A stretch of DNA of 64,000 bases from Gibbula magus. Its lineage: Eukaryota > Mollusca > Gastropoda > Trochida > Trochidae. The notes under the pieces are model-generated. The model did no database searches and was not told the origin of the DNA. It worked only from the letters and a program-made list of their open reading frames with translations. Shown here in pieces: positions 1-10,910 of this stretch (position 1 is its first letter; every line of letters begins with the position of its first letter). Where the stretch lies: the NCBI GenBank assembly GCA_936450465.1, contig OW388297.1:56412989-56476988 (forward strand), written 5' to 3'. The translations under genes and the position numbers were made by a program.

Positions 1-176
1 AGGGTAGAGGGAGGTAACTCTATTCATTTTAACTGTGTTTTATTTGGTCGAGTGATTACATTGAGAGAGACTCAATGGCTACGGTGAGTTATCAACTAGG
101 GTATGTAAATATTGGTATCTGTAGTTTGAAAGCCTTGCCTAAAAACCTGACCGTTCTGGACTCGGAAAGAAGCTTT

Positions 177-370
177 TCACGGTCGGCCGACATCACATCT
201 GTTGCAGATAACTTTTGAAAATAGTTTACCGGATAGCTCTAATGAAGTAATAGTTCTATAGTTAGAAGGTAAATTCTTATCGCCCTTTTTATGAACAGGA
301 CTACTAACACCCTTAGACCACGGGGTAAATACACGTAGAATTAAAAGGTAATTGCAACAGTTCATTGCAA
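177..370 (-). pseudogene. LINE (non-LTR retrotransposon) reverse-transcriptase fragment
   Basis: Read on the minus strand, this segment encodes WSKGVSSPVHKKGDKNLPSN followed by YRTITSLELSGKLFSKVICNR. This matches the conserved start of LINE reverse transcriptases, 'W..G.I.PI.KKGD....NYR.I.L....GK.....I..R'. The match ends soon after CNRCD, and no catalytic FADD box is visible. It is therefore a short dead fragment, possibly continuing beyond the left edge in degenerate form. Clade (jockey, CR1 or similar) cannot be told from this piece. Confidence 0.7.
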
Positions 371-598
371 AGTTTGGGGCCATGAGAAAAATCAATAGGT
401 ATGCCACTATATATCCTGGCGCCTTACCACATGTGTTTTGTGTGATTTACGTCACTTTACTGTGTGATGTTTTGGCTGTTTGTTGCTTGGAAATATTGCA
501 CGTTATACTTGGTGGTATGGTGTTATTTGCAATATAGTGTTATAACAAATACATCAACGTTTACATTTCTTGAAGCCGTATGTGTTCGCCTATCAACA

Positions 599-2482
599 AT
601 GCCCGATGACACTGTGACAATACTCAAGAAAGATGGTACGATGAAGGACTATGTGATTGATTTGGTATGTGAGGAACTCTACAAACCAAGATCACTGAAG
701 GACATCTGTCTCAAGAACGGGACTTTGACAAAGCTTGAAGGGTTTTGTATGGAAACTGAAAAGGTAAGGATACCCGATTGTCACTTCCATTGTGAAGTAA
801 ACTTAAAACACCTCATTTTTTGTTGTTGAAAGTGTTAACATAAAAGGAGGTACTAGAGGACATGTCCAAAGTATTTACAATAGCAACCACAAATGTTGTC
901 AACCGCGTATCATGTAAATGAATAAATAAATAAATAAATAAATAAAGCATTATCCATAAGGCAAGCGCTGTACAAGTCTCATTTGCACTAATGCATTCCA
1001 AAGATAGGCAGAGCATTCCAGAGAGTAGCGGGGGAATACATTGTGTTTCATAAAAAAAAAAATTGCCTTTAATTCATGCCAACATACAATATGTGCTGAT
1101 ATCAGTTCAAATAATTTCTATCAACTTGCATAGTCATCGCCAATCGCCCAATATATAATAATTACTAGTTTCCAATTAAAATCCAGCAACATCATTATAC
1201 TCGTGCAGAAACCGAAACTACACGTTTGCAATTGTACAGCAGTTATAAGACCTATTAACCATTATTAACTTAAAGTTTTCTTTTAGTTTGTTGGAAATAG
1301 GTTTTCAAAATTACGTTTGACTAATTGACACGCGCCTAATGCAGTGCATTGTCCGATTTCCGATTAGAAATCGATACTTTTACCTTTATATCGTCGACAT
1401 CGGTATACTGAGCCGGCTAATGTCAAAATAGCAATTTTCGGCAACAGTCAGTACTTGTCTATAAATAACACAATTTATAACGTTTAGCATATGTGACCCC
1501 AAACAACCACAATGGATGTACCTTTAATACTAGAATCATGGTGTGGGGAGATAACTCTTCATTTTCACAAATTCATTTAAACAGGCTATAGAGCAAAATG
1601 AAAATCTTATCATAAAATTAAAAAAAATAATAATTGAACTGTTCAGTGTGAGATGTAGATTTGTAGGTCTCAAGCGATTTTGAGACTTCAGACAGCAAGA
1701 TGGTTGGCGATTCCATCATGGTGCCACATTTAAAAATCTACTCTGAATGTTTAGGTTTCGTTACACGTGAACACCTTAAAGTGACCGCTCACAGGGAAAT
1801 GGACTCGCATCGTTTAACAGAATCATGTACATTCATTTTAGAACTCTTGTTACTGATTCTGGGGTATTATTTAACCATTGGTAACACCTATTTGCATTTT
1901 GGCCGAAGCACTTTATTTCAGTAAGAACTGCAAGCTACATCGGCTTTAATATATATATATATATTGTTAGAATACTTTTTGTGTTCTCAAAGATCCCTAA
2001 ATCACGGTGTACAATTCCACACTGTACAAACCGGATATAGATCGCTGTACGCTCGTTGATCGGTTCATAGCTATGTTGACACGGGCTGCTTTTTCTTGTT
2101 TTCTATTTGTGTGAGTATAATTCACGCACACAAATTTGCAAAATACTTCTTCTTATACTTCTACACAAGAATTCACTGCGATATTGAATCATGACCTGGA
2201 TATTTTCTCATATCAAAAACGCATTGCCGATCTTGCTCCTCCGCTAAACACATCACGTATAATGCCGAAATGCTCGCATATTATGTGCTTTTTGGATACA
2301 ACCTGATAATATATGAAATATATGATCATTAAACTTACAGATGGTCTTTAACATTGTTAATATAGAGCATTATTTTTTTGACACGAGATGAAAACGTCAC
2401 CCAACGTTGTCTCATTACCATACAGTTTGATAGCCGCCAATACAGTTGGTGGATTGTTTTTTTGTTTGTTTTTGTTTTTGTT

Positions 2483-2513
<31 letters not shown>

Positions 2514-5500
2514 GGGGGGGAAATAATGTTTACCTCACATCGATAAATATATGGAATAGGTATCTTTCCCATTTTCAAATGAATGAATTGGAACTATAGA
2601 AATTTGATCAACTCACCATGGCCGCGTGTTCGTGTTAACATCGTTACATTTCCGAATGTGAAAGAGGGAGCGTGCTTGTCAAATTTAGGTCGATGCGTTC
2701 GAAACGAAAATAATGAATTTTCATCAACACACAACTATATCTCTAGAACGTATTCACCGTACTTGTATGTATGTCACTAACTGACGAACCGTAGCCTATT
2801 TGCAGACGTTCTAATGCTGTATGATGACTTAAAATTACCTATTTGATCCAACGAACAACAAACACTTGACAGAGCTATGAACCGCTGAACGAGCGTACAG
2901 CGAACTATATCCGGTTCGCACTGTATGGGATTATACACCGTGTAATTCCATCTAGATGACATGAACATGAAACTTAAAATATTATATTATCACGCACTGC
3001 CAAATTTCAGGAAACGCCATTAACAGTTCAAATAAATGGAAACATCACTGTCGGCGCTGTTATCAGCATTGAAGGGACCCCAACTGGTCGAGGAAGGTAA
3101 GAATTGTTCACGATTTTTAAAGCTTTTGTATGCATCTGCTTTTTTATATCAATGTTTATGATAGAAAACAATACATGCGAATATTGTAATGATAGAGGCA
3201 AATGTTAACTTACTCACGTATATAGATGAAGTTCAGTTAGTGTATTTGTACTAGAAACATTATAATACTCACGTGCAAAATAAACATTCAACTGTTCAAA
3301 AGTCTGCTGTCGTAGAAGGTAGATATTGAATGTATTTGATAGACACCCGTTTTGTAAAGAGGTACTCATAATTTCATACATCAAAGAATGATACTTTATT
3401 TTTTTGTGTGTCTGTTCTTATACACTTTGGGTACTGAAATCGCTTTTTCAAAATGGTTTTGGGCCAGAATGTATGGCATTAAAGTTTTAAAAATTATAAA
3501 ATGTAGGCAATGATAATAAAAGATGTTGTCGACATAAATAATCCCTTTGGACTTACTGTGACATCTGTTGATGTATCACGACTGCACGACGTCAAAACAT
3601 GCCAAGAAGCCCCCTTTCACTCTAATATCTCGTCTAGTTTTCTAGATTTCAAAACGACGATTTCTTTGACCGTGTCTTTCTCACAAATGTGAGCTGGGGC
3701 ATTGTCAGCTAACAGGCGTACACCTTTGGTGATCATACCGCGGCGCTTCTGTTTAATGGCATCTCGTAACTTGCTCAGCAGGTTGCAGTAATAAGCTTCA
3801 TTAAATTACACTTGTGACGTCATCCTATTGTTCTTTCACTCCATTATTTTTCAGTAATGGAGAGTTACACATCACATACTATTTTTGAAGTAGAAATTTA
3901 ATTTCTTTAACTTTTTAAAGCAATTGTGATAAGAGCAATACTTTGAGTGTTATTTAAGTAGGGTAATATCCTCGTAACTCTCCATTCCTTTAAAATAATG
4001 GGCCTCGGCCCCTCCGGGGCCTCGGGTCCATTATTTTTAAGGAATGGAGAGTTACTCGGACATTACCCTCTACGTAATGGTCTGACCCTTAGCTAGATAA
4101 TCTGTCAAGATGACTCCACGACAATCCCAAAAAAACAGACACCATGACCTTTTCTGCAGACTTTTGCACCTTGGCCTTTTTGGAAGGTGGTGACGTAGCA
4201 TTCTTCCACTCTTTGCTCATCTCTTTTGTCTCAGGATCATATTGATAAACCCAGCATTCATCCATGGTAACAATACGTTTGAAGAAATCCTCTTCGCCTT
4301 GTTCCAGAAGCTCCAATGCCTGCCGTGACATGTCCCTTCGATTCTGTTTTTGCAATGGAATCAGTAAGCGAGGAACCCAGCTTGCTGACACTTTGGACAT
4401 TTGCAACTGGTCATGGAGTATGTTCCATGCACTGCCATAACTCAGACCTGTTTCATGCATTATCATTTGCAGAGTTACGCGGCGATCTTCTTGAACCAGC
4501 GTCTCAACCTTCTTGATGACATCCATATCATCAGTAAGTGAGGGGCGTCCACTTCTTGGCTCATCTGCGAGCGACATGTGGCCTGTTTGGAAATTCCTTT
4601 TCCATCTCACAACAGTGTCATAGGATAGGCTGTCATTGTCATAAACAGATTTCATCTCATCATGAATTTGACGTTCAGGATAGCCCTTCAAATGTAAATA
4701 CTTAATTACACTGCGCGCCCCAATTTTCTCCATAATAGGGGGTACTGTGCTATTTGGTCAACAGAAGTAAAACTGGCTGTCGCGAAAAACACTATTATTG
4801 ACCCAGGAACTAGACAAGGATCACTTATGCTACAGTGACCAGTTGGTTCGTATTCACCAGTACATTCTTTGTGATAATTGAAACTTTTTGATATCCCCTC
4901 GTACATCGCGCACAGCCATTTTTCAGGTTTCTGAGATTTATTTTGTTTGTTTGTCGTTTCCATGGAAACGTCACTTTTTGGACTCAGTTTTATTGTGTTC
5001 AATCCGGACAAGTTTTCTCGGAAAGTATTAAACCTAGGTGAATGAAATTTTAGTTGTGAGTACGCATGTTCGAAAATCAGAAATGTAACATGTCGATCGG
5101 TAGTCCTGATGATATTCTTTATTGAGTTCAATGTACAGTTCAAAAACATTATTTTTTGCGGAGTTTTTGCGTTTGAATCTGTAATTGAACTTGGTACAAA
5201 TTACCGATGTGATACTCTAATGGGGGAAAAAATATTACATCTGGGTGAATGAAATTGTGTGATAACAAAGCCGGTTCCCAAAAATATTTTTGGACAATAT
5301 TATGATGCTTGAATCTGTTTTTTAAACATTTTTTTACCCTCGACCTCTATAATGCTCAATGTACGGATAGCGGATTACAGGAGTATGCGAGCCATGATAA
5401 CTTTTGTCTTGGGATGGAAAGTAGTCACGAGATTTGAAAGTGACCTCTGCGTATTTGAATTCCAGATTCTCAATGAGTCTCATGGGTAGAGACGTGACAA

Positions 5501-6579
5501 TCCTCCACATTTCTCCTCGGATGGATCAGGATACAGTGGTGAGAAACTCATTTAAGAACGGAATATGGGGAACAGAAGAATCTAACACTCCAATGAATTG
5601 GCCTGTCCAGGTGAACGAAACATTCGTTATGACTCTGCAAGTTGAAAGCGATTGCTACATGGTAATGTTGGACTAAAAGTGTATTCCTCTTTCCTCGATT
5701 AGGCGTATTTTGATTAAAATACAGGGAAATATCTATCAATTTGAAAATATATATATTTAAATTTTTCGCAGGTTTGTTTGACCCAAAATAAGCGGAGAAA
5801 TCGCACTATTTGGTAAAGGTGTTTTACAGTCTAAATAGAAATAGACTACTATTTTCAATAGGAAAGCACTTTGGACAAATTTACGGAGAGAGAAAAAGAG
5901 TAACAACATTTTATGAGTAATAATAGGAAAGAAAGTATAATAGTTGCTGGCGTTTGTCTATTTATCACTTCTTTCAGTTATGTATTTCCTACAAATATTG
6001 CATATTGATATTTTTCCCCAACTAGATATTTTGCTTAATAAATCGTACATGTATACAGCCACGTATCGAAAGGTTGTTCACTTACTTCATTGTGTATTTT
6101 AGTGCAAATAGCATGTAATTTGGCATGTCTTTAAAGCATTATATCAACGAGAAAACTGCGCTGATCATTTTTCATTTTTGCTTTAAAAGAAGTAAGTTGA
6201 GTGTTTCATAACATAATATGTTTTGACATCTCAGTGTAAACGATTACAGTTTTGGCAACTCTTTGAAGTGACCAGGGGTCAATCTTTTCAAAACTACTGA
6301 TGTTATTTTCTTCTGTGAAATATTAAGTAAGTGATCAACTGGGTCAAACATACATCATATATTTCCTCTTATAAGTAATAGATACATAGTGACACAAGTG
6401 GTGTATACAAAATATCATCGAGCTATCGTCTCACGAGGGGGCGTAGCCCCCGAGTGAGTGATAGCGAGATGATGTTTTGTATACACCCACTTGTGTCAAT
6501 CATGTATCTGTTTTATCCAATGGGCAACGTTCAACAAATATGCGCCTGTCACATGACATGACTTTCACGCTTAATAAAT

Positions 6580-6612
<33 letters not shown>

Positions 6613-7086
6613 ATACATTGAAGTAGTACATTGTTCAATAATATAAAACTTTGACCCTGTTTGGGGTCATGGGGTCACCAAATCTACAATTTAGATTCCC
6701 CATATGCCAAGGAGTCTGCAGCATGTACACACCTTTTCAGCTGTCTTCACCTTGGTACTAGAGGAGAAGATGAAAATCGATATTTAAAGTCGTGACCTTT
6801 GTGATCCTATTCGAGTCACCAAATCTGCAATTTAGAATCCCGATTGCCCAAGGAATCTAACACCATATGAAGCAAGAATCTACACGGAAACGTCGCATCT
6901 AGCTCCAATGAAGAAGTTGTAAATCGATAAACTTGCATTCCTTTATCTGATTTAGGTCTTTGGTTTCAGTGCTACCTGGGTGACGAAGAACTGTTCACCT
7001 TCAAGCATCGATATCCCCCCACCAGTGTTGTCAACGTTTTCTTCAGTGGACCCCTCAAAATCAAGTCGGTGAAAATGGTACTGTAA
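599..7086 (+). CDS. Galectin, single carbohydrate-recognition domain, four coding exons
   Basis: Assembled exons: 599-763, 3011-3096, 5466-5661, 6970-7086 (stop TAA 7084-7086), all with GT-AG introns and matching phases (0, 2, 0); 187 residues predicted. Residues 56-187 form a galectin domain: TPLTVQINGNITVGAVISIE, then GRFSMSLMGRDVTILHISPR, VVRNSFKNGIWGTEE and the C-terminal FTFKHRYPP...V. Galectins are soluble lectins binding beta-galactosides, often in innate immunity. Ligand positions seen: H98, R102, N111, W118 and E121 are kept, but the usual Asn of H-x-N-P-R is Ser100 and the Arg of WGxExR is Ser123, so ordinary lactose binding may be altered. The first 55 residues (start MPDDTVTILKKDG) match no family I know; the ATG has A at -3. 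Exon 1 is joined only on phase and splice-site evidence, and an upstream exon is possible. Introns hold a TTAA MITE, a mariner and a fold-back element. Confidence 0.86.
1039..1523 (-). mobile_element. TTAA-flanked MITE (AGGTACATCCATTGTG family), inverted copy
   Basis: The right end reads CACAATGGATGTACCT followed by TTAA (1524-1527), matching the outer ends of the copies at 24181 and 33175. The interior is the reverse complement of those copies, including the TTCCGATTAGAAATCGATAC and GACCTATTAA segments. The left end is degraded: the expected TTAA and first bases are missing and it starts at ATTGTGTTTCAT. It lies in galectin intron 1. Confidence 0.8.
2457..2520 (+). repeat. Low-complexity T-rich then G homopolymer run
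   Basis: A T-rich stretch with (TTTTTG) units passes into an uninterrupted run of about 28 G (2493-2520). It lies in galectin intron 1, about 490 bases before exon 2. Run length in the assembly may be unreliable. Confidence 0.9.
3617..4733 (-). pseudogene. Mariner transposase remnant, frameshifted and interrupted
   Basis: The minus-strand frame from 4733 starts MEKIGARSVIKYLHLKGYPE and contains the Mos1-type paired helix-turn-helix with the linker RSGRPSLTDD. The first catalytic aspartate is in TMDECWVYQYDPETKEM. Near 4130 a 7-T homopolymer shifts the frame; beyond it the homology resumes as FWDCRGVILTDYLAKGQTI. The gene is then split by a 270-bp insertion (3805-4074) and continues as NEAYYCNLLSKLRDAIKQKR and DNAPAH, which holds the second catalytic aspartate. 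The usual C-terminal third (YSPDLAP-like segment and third acidic residue) is absent, the frame ending at TGA 3617-3619. The protein cannot be functional. It lies antisense inside galectin intron 2. Confidence 0.85.
3805..4074. mobile_element. 270-bp insertion with fold-back core in the mariner gene, TAA duplication
   Basis: Comparison with the expected coding join (GGTCAGACC ATTAAT GAAGC) places the insertion exactly between TAA at 3802-3804 and TAA at 4075-4077, a 3-bp target duplication as made by PIF/Harbinger elements. The right half (3958-4074) is a near-perfect hairpin. Its arms are GTAGGGTAATATCCTCGTAA and CTCTCCATTCCTTTAAAATAATGG with their complements, around a GC-rich tip (GGCCTCGGCCCCTCCGGGGCC). 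The left half repeats parts of the arm (CCATTATTTTTCAGTAATGGAG). Confidence 0.75.
6381..6508. repeat. Fold-back (palindromic) element, 128 bp
   Basis: Arms GATACATAGTGACACAAGTG and GTGTATACAAAATATCATC face their reverse complements across a GC-rich tip that itself folds (CGAGGGGGCGTAGCCCCCGAG). It lies in galectin intron 3. The design matches the elements at 17131, 17490, 29563 and 30464, but the arm sequence is different. Confidence 0.85.
6583..6612 (+). repeat. (GTA)n microsatellite
   Basis: About ten GTA/AGT trinucleotides in a row, in galectin intron 3. Confidence 0.95.
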
Positions 7087-7162
7087 TAACCAACTAAAAT
7101 ATGCCAAACTAGCTCATTTCATGACAAAAGACCAATTAAGGTGCATACACATGCATAGTTGC

Positions 7163-7168
7163 AATAAA
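7163..7168 (+). promoter_or_regulatory. Polyadenylation signal of the galectin gene
   Basis: AATAAA lies 77 bases after the galectin stop codon, on the same strand and before the next repeat. It is the first such hexamer after the stop. Confidence 0.65.
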
Positions 7169-7245
7169 ACGTTAACATTCAAGGCACATAATTTTACCCC
7201 AGTCCACAGCACTATGCGAGTGTATAGCGAGTATAAAGTGGGACA

Positions 7246-7442
7246 CAGTCTGATTAAAATCGACCTGGTTCCGTGTGATCAAATTTTGAAAAATAATGGA
7301 TCTTCCGGGATACGAACAGGTTCTGTAGCTACCTCTCCACAGGGAGGCGAGGAAACCGACGAACGGTATGAGTTCGTATCCCGGTAGATGCACTATTTTA
7401 GAACTTTTATTCCTCGGATAAAGGTCAATTTTAATCAGACTG
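7246..7442. mobile_element. MITE of the CAGTCTGATTAAAATCGAC family, copy 1 (197 bp)
   Basis: It starts CAGTCTGATTAAAATCGACC and ends with TTTTAATCAGACTG. Flanking 10-mers AAGTGGGACA (7236-7245) and AAGTTTGACA (7443-7452) look like a target duplication with two later mismatches. Inside are the family's second inverted motifs, CCGGGATACGAACAGG and CGTATCCCGGTAGATGCA. This is the shortest copy; it lacks the central 250 bp of copies 2, 4 and 5. Confidence 0.85.
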
Positions 7443-7879
7443 AAGTTTGACACAACTATCTTTGAAAAAAGCGGTCCCATACAGAAACTTCGCAAATTCC
7501 AGATCTTCACATACATGCCATTCTCTTCCCACAGGGGCTACTCCCTTCAGATGATTTCCGATCCTACCCTCTACCCTACCCAAGACCCGGATTGTCATGC
7601 TTCCTTCTGTCGTTCAGAAAGAAATCGCATAGAGGGGAGGCCGGGCTATAGTGAATAACAACGGTAGGTATATAATAATGATACTCTCCCACCAATCACA
7701 AGGGGATATTGGTGACTAGTGAAGTCCGAGAGATCATGTACCTCCCTGAATACATGATCTATAAGGAGCAAGGCAAACAAACCCTGACCCCGCTACGCTG
7801 TTAGGGTTGAACCTAAATGGTCACCAATAATTAAAAGACAACAACACGTGACTGAAGTTAAAATCGAACAAGTTCAGAT

Positions 7880-8790
7880 TTATTAACCCATTAGCGAGGG
7901 GTTTGCTGACCCCTACGGTGAGAAGCTGTCCCCGGACCCGGTTGATCCCTTCACGCAAGTAGTGGTTGGCAAACACAAAGTCTGACTTCCAGAAGCAGCC
8001 AGCCATGATGTCTGCCACCGCCAAGTTACTATGAAGAGCCATAGATGCTGATATGGCCCTTATCTAGTGCGAGTTGGAATGCGCCGGCGGATTTAACCCC
8101 CCTGCCTTGCATGCGTCCAACACCGCGGAGCGTAGATACATGCTAAGTTGTCCCTTATCAAGTTCCTTGAAACTGGTCTGGGAATGAGGAAGGAACAACC
8201 TCCGTCTCCCCTGCCGTAGTGTCCTGGTTCTCTTGGTGTAGATCCGCAGTGACCTCACCAGACAGAGGAGATGGTTCTCCTTGTCTGTGGGATCGATCGT
8301 ACCGGAAATGGATGGTAACGAGAAGGTTCTACCCCTCTCGTCTGCGGCCTGATTTTGCAAATCCCAGAATGGCCGATCCCCCGTCTCTCACACCAAAACG
8401 TAAGAGGTCCGCCTGGAGAGCATGAAGCTCTGAAATCATGGCTGCAGACCCCATGGCCACAAGAAAGGTCATCTTGAGGGTGAGACGAAGGACAGTCGTC
8501 TCCGCCAACGGTTCATAGTGGTCTTACTTGAAGTGGGTAAGAACCACCGCTAAGTCCCACTGTGGGGGCCTAAGTTTTTACCGCCCATCCACATTCTGGT
8601 AAGTCCTGATAAACTCTTTCAGAATCGACACATCGATCTGAGTTCTGCGTTTCCACAAGACGGACATGATCGCCGCTAGGTTGGTGTTAATGGAGGAGGC
8701 CTTTAGCCCCCTCTTCTCCTTCAAGTGTACTAGGTAATCAGCTACCTGGGGGCCCGTGACAATGTGCACGTCATACCCCTTCTCCTTAAA
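7880..8790 (-). pseudogene. Tyrosine recombinase (phage-integrase fold) pseudogene
   Basis: Minus-strand pieces in order: a SAM-like core-binding domain (VADYLVHLKEKRGLKASSIN, then AAIMSVLWKR); PQWDLAVVLTHFK; AMGSAAMISELHALQADLLR; CLVRSLRIYTKRTRTLRQGR; RRLFLPHSQTSFKELDKGQL; and a C-terminal box ending ADIMAGCFWKSDFVFANHYLR. The final HYLR holds the nucleophile tyrosine. The H-x-x-R box reads H-stop-I-R, so a stop codon sits between catalytic His and Arg. The first catalytic Arg, expected before SELHAL, is replaced by Met. Further stops follow VLTHFK and DGGSAIL. The family normally cuts and rejoins DNA to integrate circular cDNA intermediates. This copy is inactive. Confidence 0.8.
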
Positions 8791-8883
8791 GGTCCGACTT
8801 GTCTAGTTTGACCAGCCATCCAAACCGGCTGAACAACACTATTATGGATATGGGGATCTGTTGTGGCCGAACCCATCGTCCAG

Positions 8884-9751
8884 CTACAACGCGAACTGGC
8901 AGTGTTCCACGGGAATACGAAAGCCCCGTTCCAGAACATTGCAAACGTAATTGTCTAACCCCAGCTCCGGAGGGACCCACAAGTCATTGCTCCCTCTGGA
9001 CTCCTTGGTAGGCACGTACCTTCCCTCGCTGTGCGTTTTATTCGGAGTGGGTTTGGGAAAGGGGCCGTTATTGACGTCGCAACTTCTGCCTAACCAACTT
9101 CTGCCTTCTGCTCCTGCTGTTGACTCTCTCCTGACGGGGGGCAGCGCCACAGAGGGAGAGGTGGGCGTCTCCTCTTCTGCACAGAATGTCTCCATCCTGG
9201 CTTGTTTGGTGGATGAGGGTTTGTTCTCCAACTCAACCAGAGTAACCTAGCACCAATCCGCTATGGATGCCAAACGTTCTTTCAAGTCTGGCGCCTAGTC
9301 CGTGGTGGCATCAATGGTTGCAAGCATTACTGCTGGAGCGCCATCACTCAACACCCCCCTCATTTCCCTGGCCAACGTCTACGGAAGAGGACCCGTCCTG
9401 ATCTGAGCAAGTGACGGCCGGCGATACCAAAACCACCCTCCTCCTCTTGGGGTTTGAAGGCGCTGATGGGGAGTGCGCCTCCTCTAGCCCTTTGTCCTTG
9501 GGTGGCAACCTCTTGTCCAACATGTTGGCCACCATGTCCCTCACAGACACGAGGATATCCTCAGTCGGCGCCCTAGGACCAAATAAAGGAAGGTCTCGGC
9601 CTCCTCTTCTTGGACTTGTGCTTTCTGGGCGTGTGGCGGCATCGGGAGAAGACTCGTCCCCGCCACTCAACCCTGCCGAAGAAAGACACGTCAAGGCACC
9701 CGACTTCCTTGAGCTGCACCCTCCACAGAAAGAAGCAAACTGACCAGGCAT
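8884..9751 (-). pseudogene. Gag-like / polyprotein N-terminal remnant of the tyrosine-recombinase element
   Basis: Two minus-strand open stretches, 9751-9344 and 9231-8884, are Ser/Pro/Arg-rich (for example RPESTSPRRGGRDLP and SNPKRRRVVLVSP). The second ends with WVPPELGLDNYVCNVLERGF, resembling the segment that leads into the reverse transcriptase of DIRS-type elements. Homology stops there and, within about 100 bases, the recombinase begins, so the catalytic reverse-transcriptase region appears deleted. The gag assignment rests on position and composition rather than a recognised domain. Confidence 0.5.
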
Positions 9752-9984
9752 GTTTCCACCACTTCACCCTAGCGAGGAGCTGTGAGCGGTATCCAAAGGT
9801 AGGGATAGCCCCGAAACCAAACAGGGTAAAGTCCAACCACAAGTCCGAAAGCCCGTCTAAGAGAGACGGTAGGCGCTAAGAGAGAGAGGGGCGGGAACCC
9901 CACAGGATATCCAATCAAAGCCAGAATCGTGGTATGTCCACTGGATATCCAGTCCAATGCCGCAACACCTCATGCGGCACGCTA

Positions 9985-10345
9985 AGTGCTATAGCGGGGA
10001 CCCAATCCGACAACTAAGTCTCCTCCAGTGAGCCGGTGGTATGGAAACAAAGCAATGCAAGCGCTATACAAGCCCAGCGGTATGGCGGGGTCCCAACTCG
10101 TCCCCTCCCGCCAGCCAGCGATATGGAGACAAAGACAAGTCAAGCGGTATGTTCGACAAGCGGTATACCCACATGTTAACTCTGTCCCATCTCGCCAGCC
10201 GGCGGCATTGACATACAGAAACAAGTCAACAGTAATAATCCAGGCGGTATGCCCGCGCCAACCTTTATGGCGGGGAAAGTGGTATAGTGGGGGATCAAGC
10301 GCTAGGCGCGATCGTATACACTCCGGTGTCGCGCGACATAAATAA
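9985..10345. repeat. Degenerate tandem/scattered repeats in the 5' part of the retroelement
   Basis: Motifs CAAGCGGTAT, CGCCAGCCRGCG and GGAAACAAAG recur at irregular 40-70 base spacing (AGCCGGTGGTATGGAAACAA, AGCCAGCGATATGGAGACAA, AGCCGGCGGCATTGACATAC). They lie between the gag-like region and the outer end of the tyrosine-recombinase element. Confidence 0.6.
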
Positions 10346-10910
10346 AAGATAGGCAACTAAATCCAATGAATCACAAGGTGAAACAAACCCTAGGGTGCCG
10401 CCAGGAAGACTAGCGGCCTAAGGTACGTTAGGCGCACAAGAGAGAAATCCAACGCCGGGCTGACAATCGACCAAAGTCCCTATATGAGACGCACATGCAA
10501 ACCGTGCACGTTAAGTCCGTGCTGAAATGAACAACCACTGACACCGAGTCAGCTAGCTGTTGGCTCTGTCAAGCAGGAATGTGAATTACCTTAAGTAGTC
10601 TTTCCCGCGAGGAATAGACTACAGTAATATAAATCTGACACAGAACTGCCAAAACACTCGGTTAAATAAACAAAGAGGAAGTTTAATGAGCAAAACAATT
10701 AGCAAGTCGAAGACGGGAGAGCTATCATCACATGTCTGAATAGCTTGCCGACATAAGGAAGAATGACAATACGGGTCTTGGCCACCTATCGGGAGATAGG
10801 GACAGGGAAGGGGAGTAACTCTTCCCTTACTGTGTAATAATTTGTCGAAGATAGCCATATAGGATAAAAGGGCCTATAGTGAATATCAACGATAGTATAG
10901 TAAATAATAT

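Larger units (their letters stand above)
3268..5160 (-). mobile_element. Mariner-type element, decayed, in galectin intron 2
   Basis: A mariner transposase remnant (separate entry, 3617-4733) sits in a longer segment whose 3' end is marked by the terminal sequence CTCACGTGCAAAA next to TA at 3266-3267. That end and the 3' non-coding part (about 3268-3690) are shared with a complete TA-flanked MITE at 53931-54481, which identifies them as this element's terminal region. The opposite end is uncertain. A TTTTTTGCGGAGTTT stretch near 5153 could be a degraded copy of the same terminus. Confidence 0.6.
7635..10910 (-). mobile_element. Tyrosine-recombinase retroelement remnant (DIRS/Ngaro type), internally deleted
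   Basis: The minus strand carries a gag-like N-terminal region (about 9751-8884) followed by a tyrosine recombinase (about 8790-7900). A related motif is found at both ends in the same orientation: GGGCTATAGTGAATAACAAC near 7643 and GGGCCTATAGTGAATATCAA near 10870. Direct terminal repeats suit the split-direct-repeat plan of Ngaro/PAT elements better than the inverted ends of DIRS1. The reverse transcriptase/RNase H block expected between gag and recombinase is missing. The element has several in-frame stops and is dead. Confidence 0.7.

Noticed and set aside
2493..2520. Run of about 28 G as a quadruplex regulatory element
   Set aside because: Homopolymer length is error-prone in assemblies and there is no conserved context.
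4706..5149. 147-codon minus frame upstream of the mariner transposase
   Set aside because: No recognisable domain; overlaps the transposase start in another frame and probably lies in the element's 5' region.
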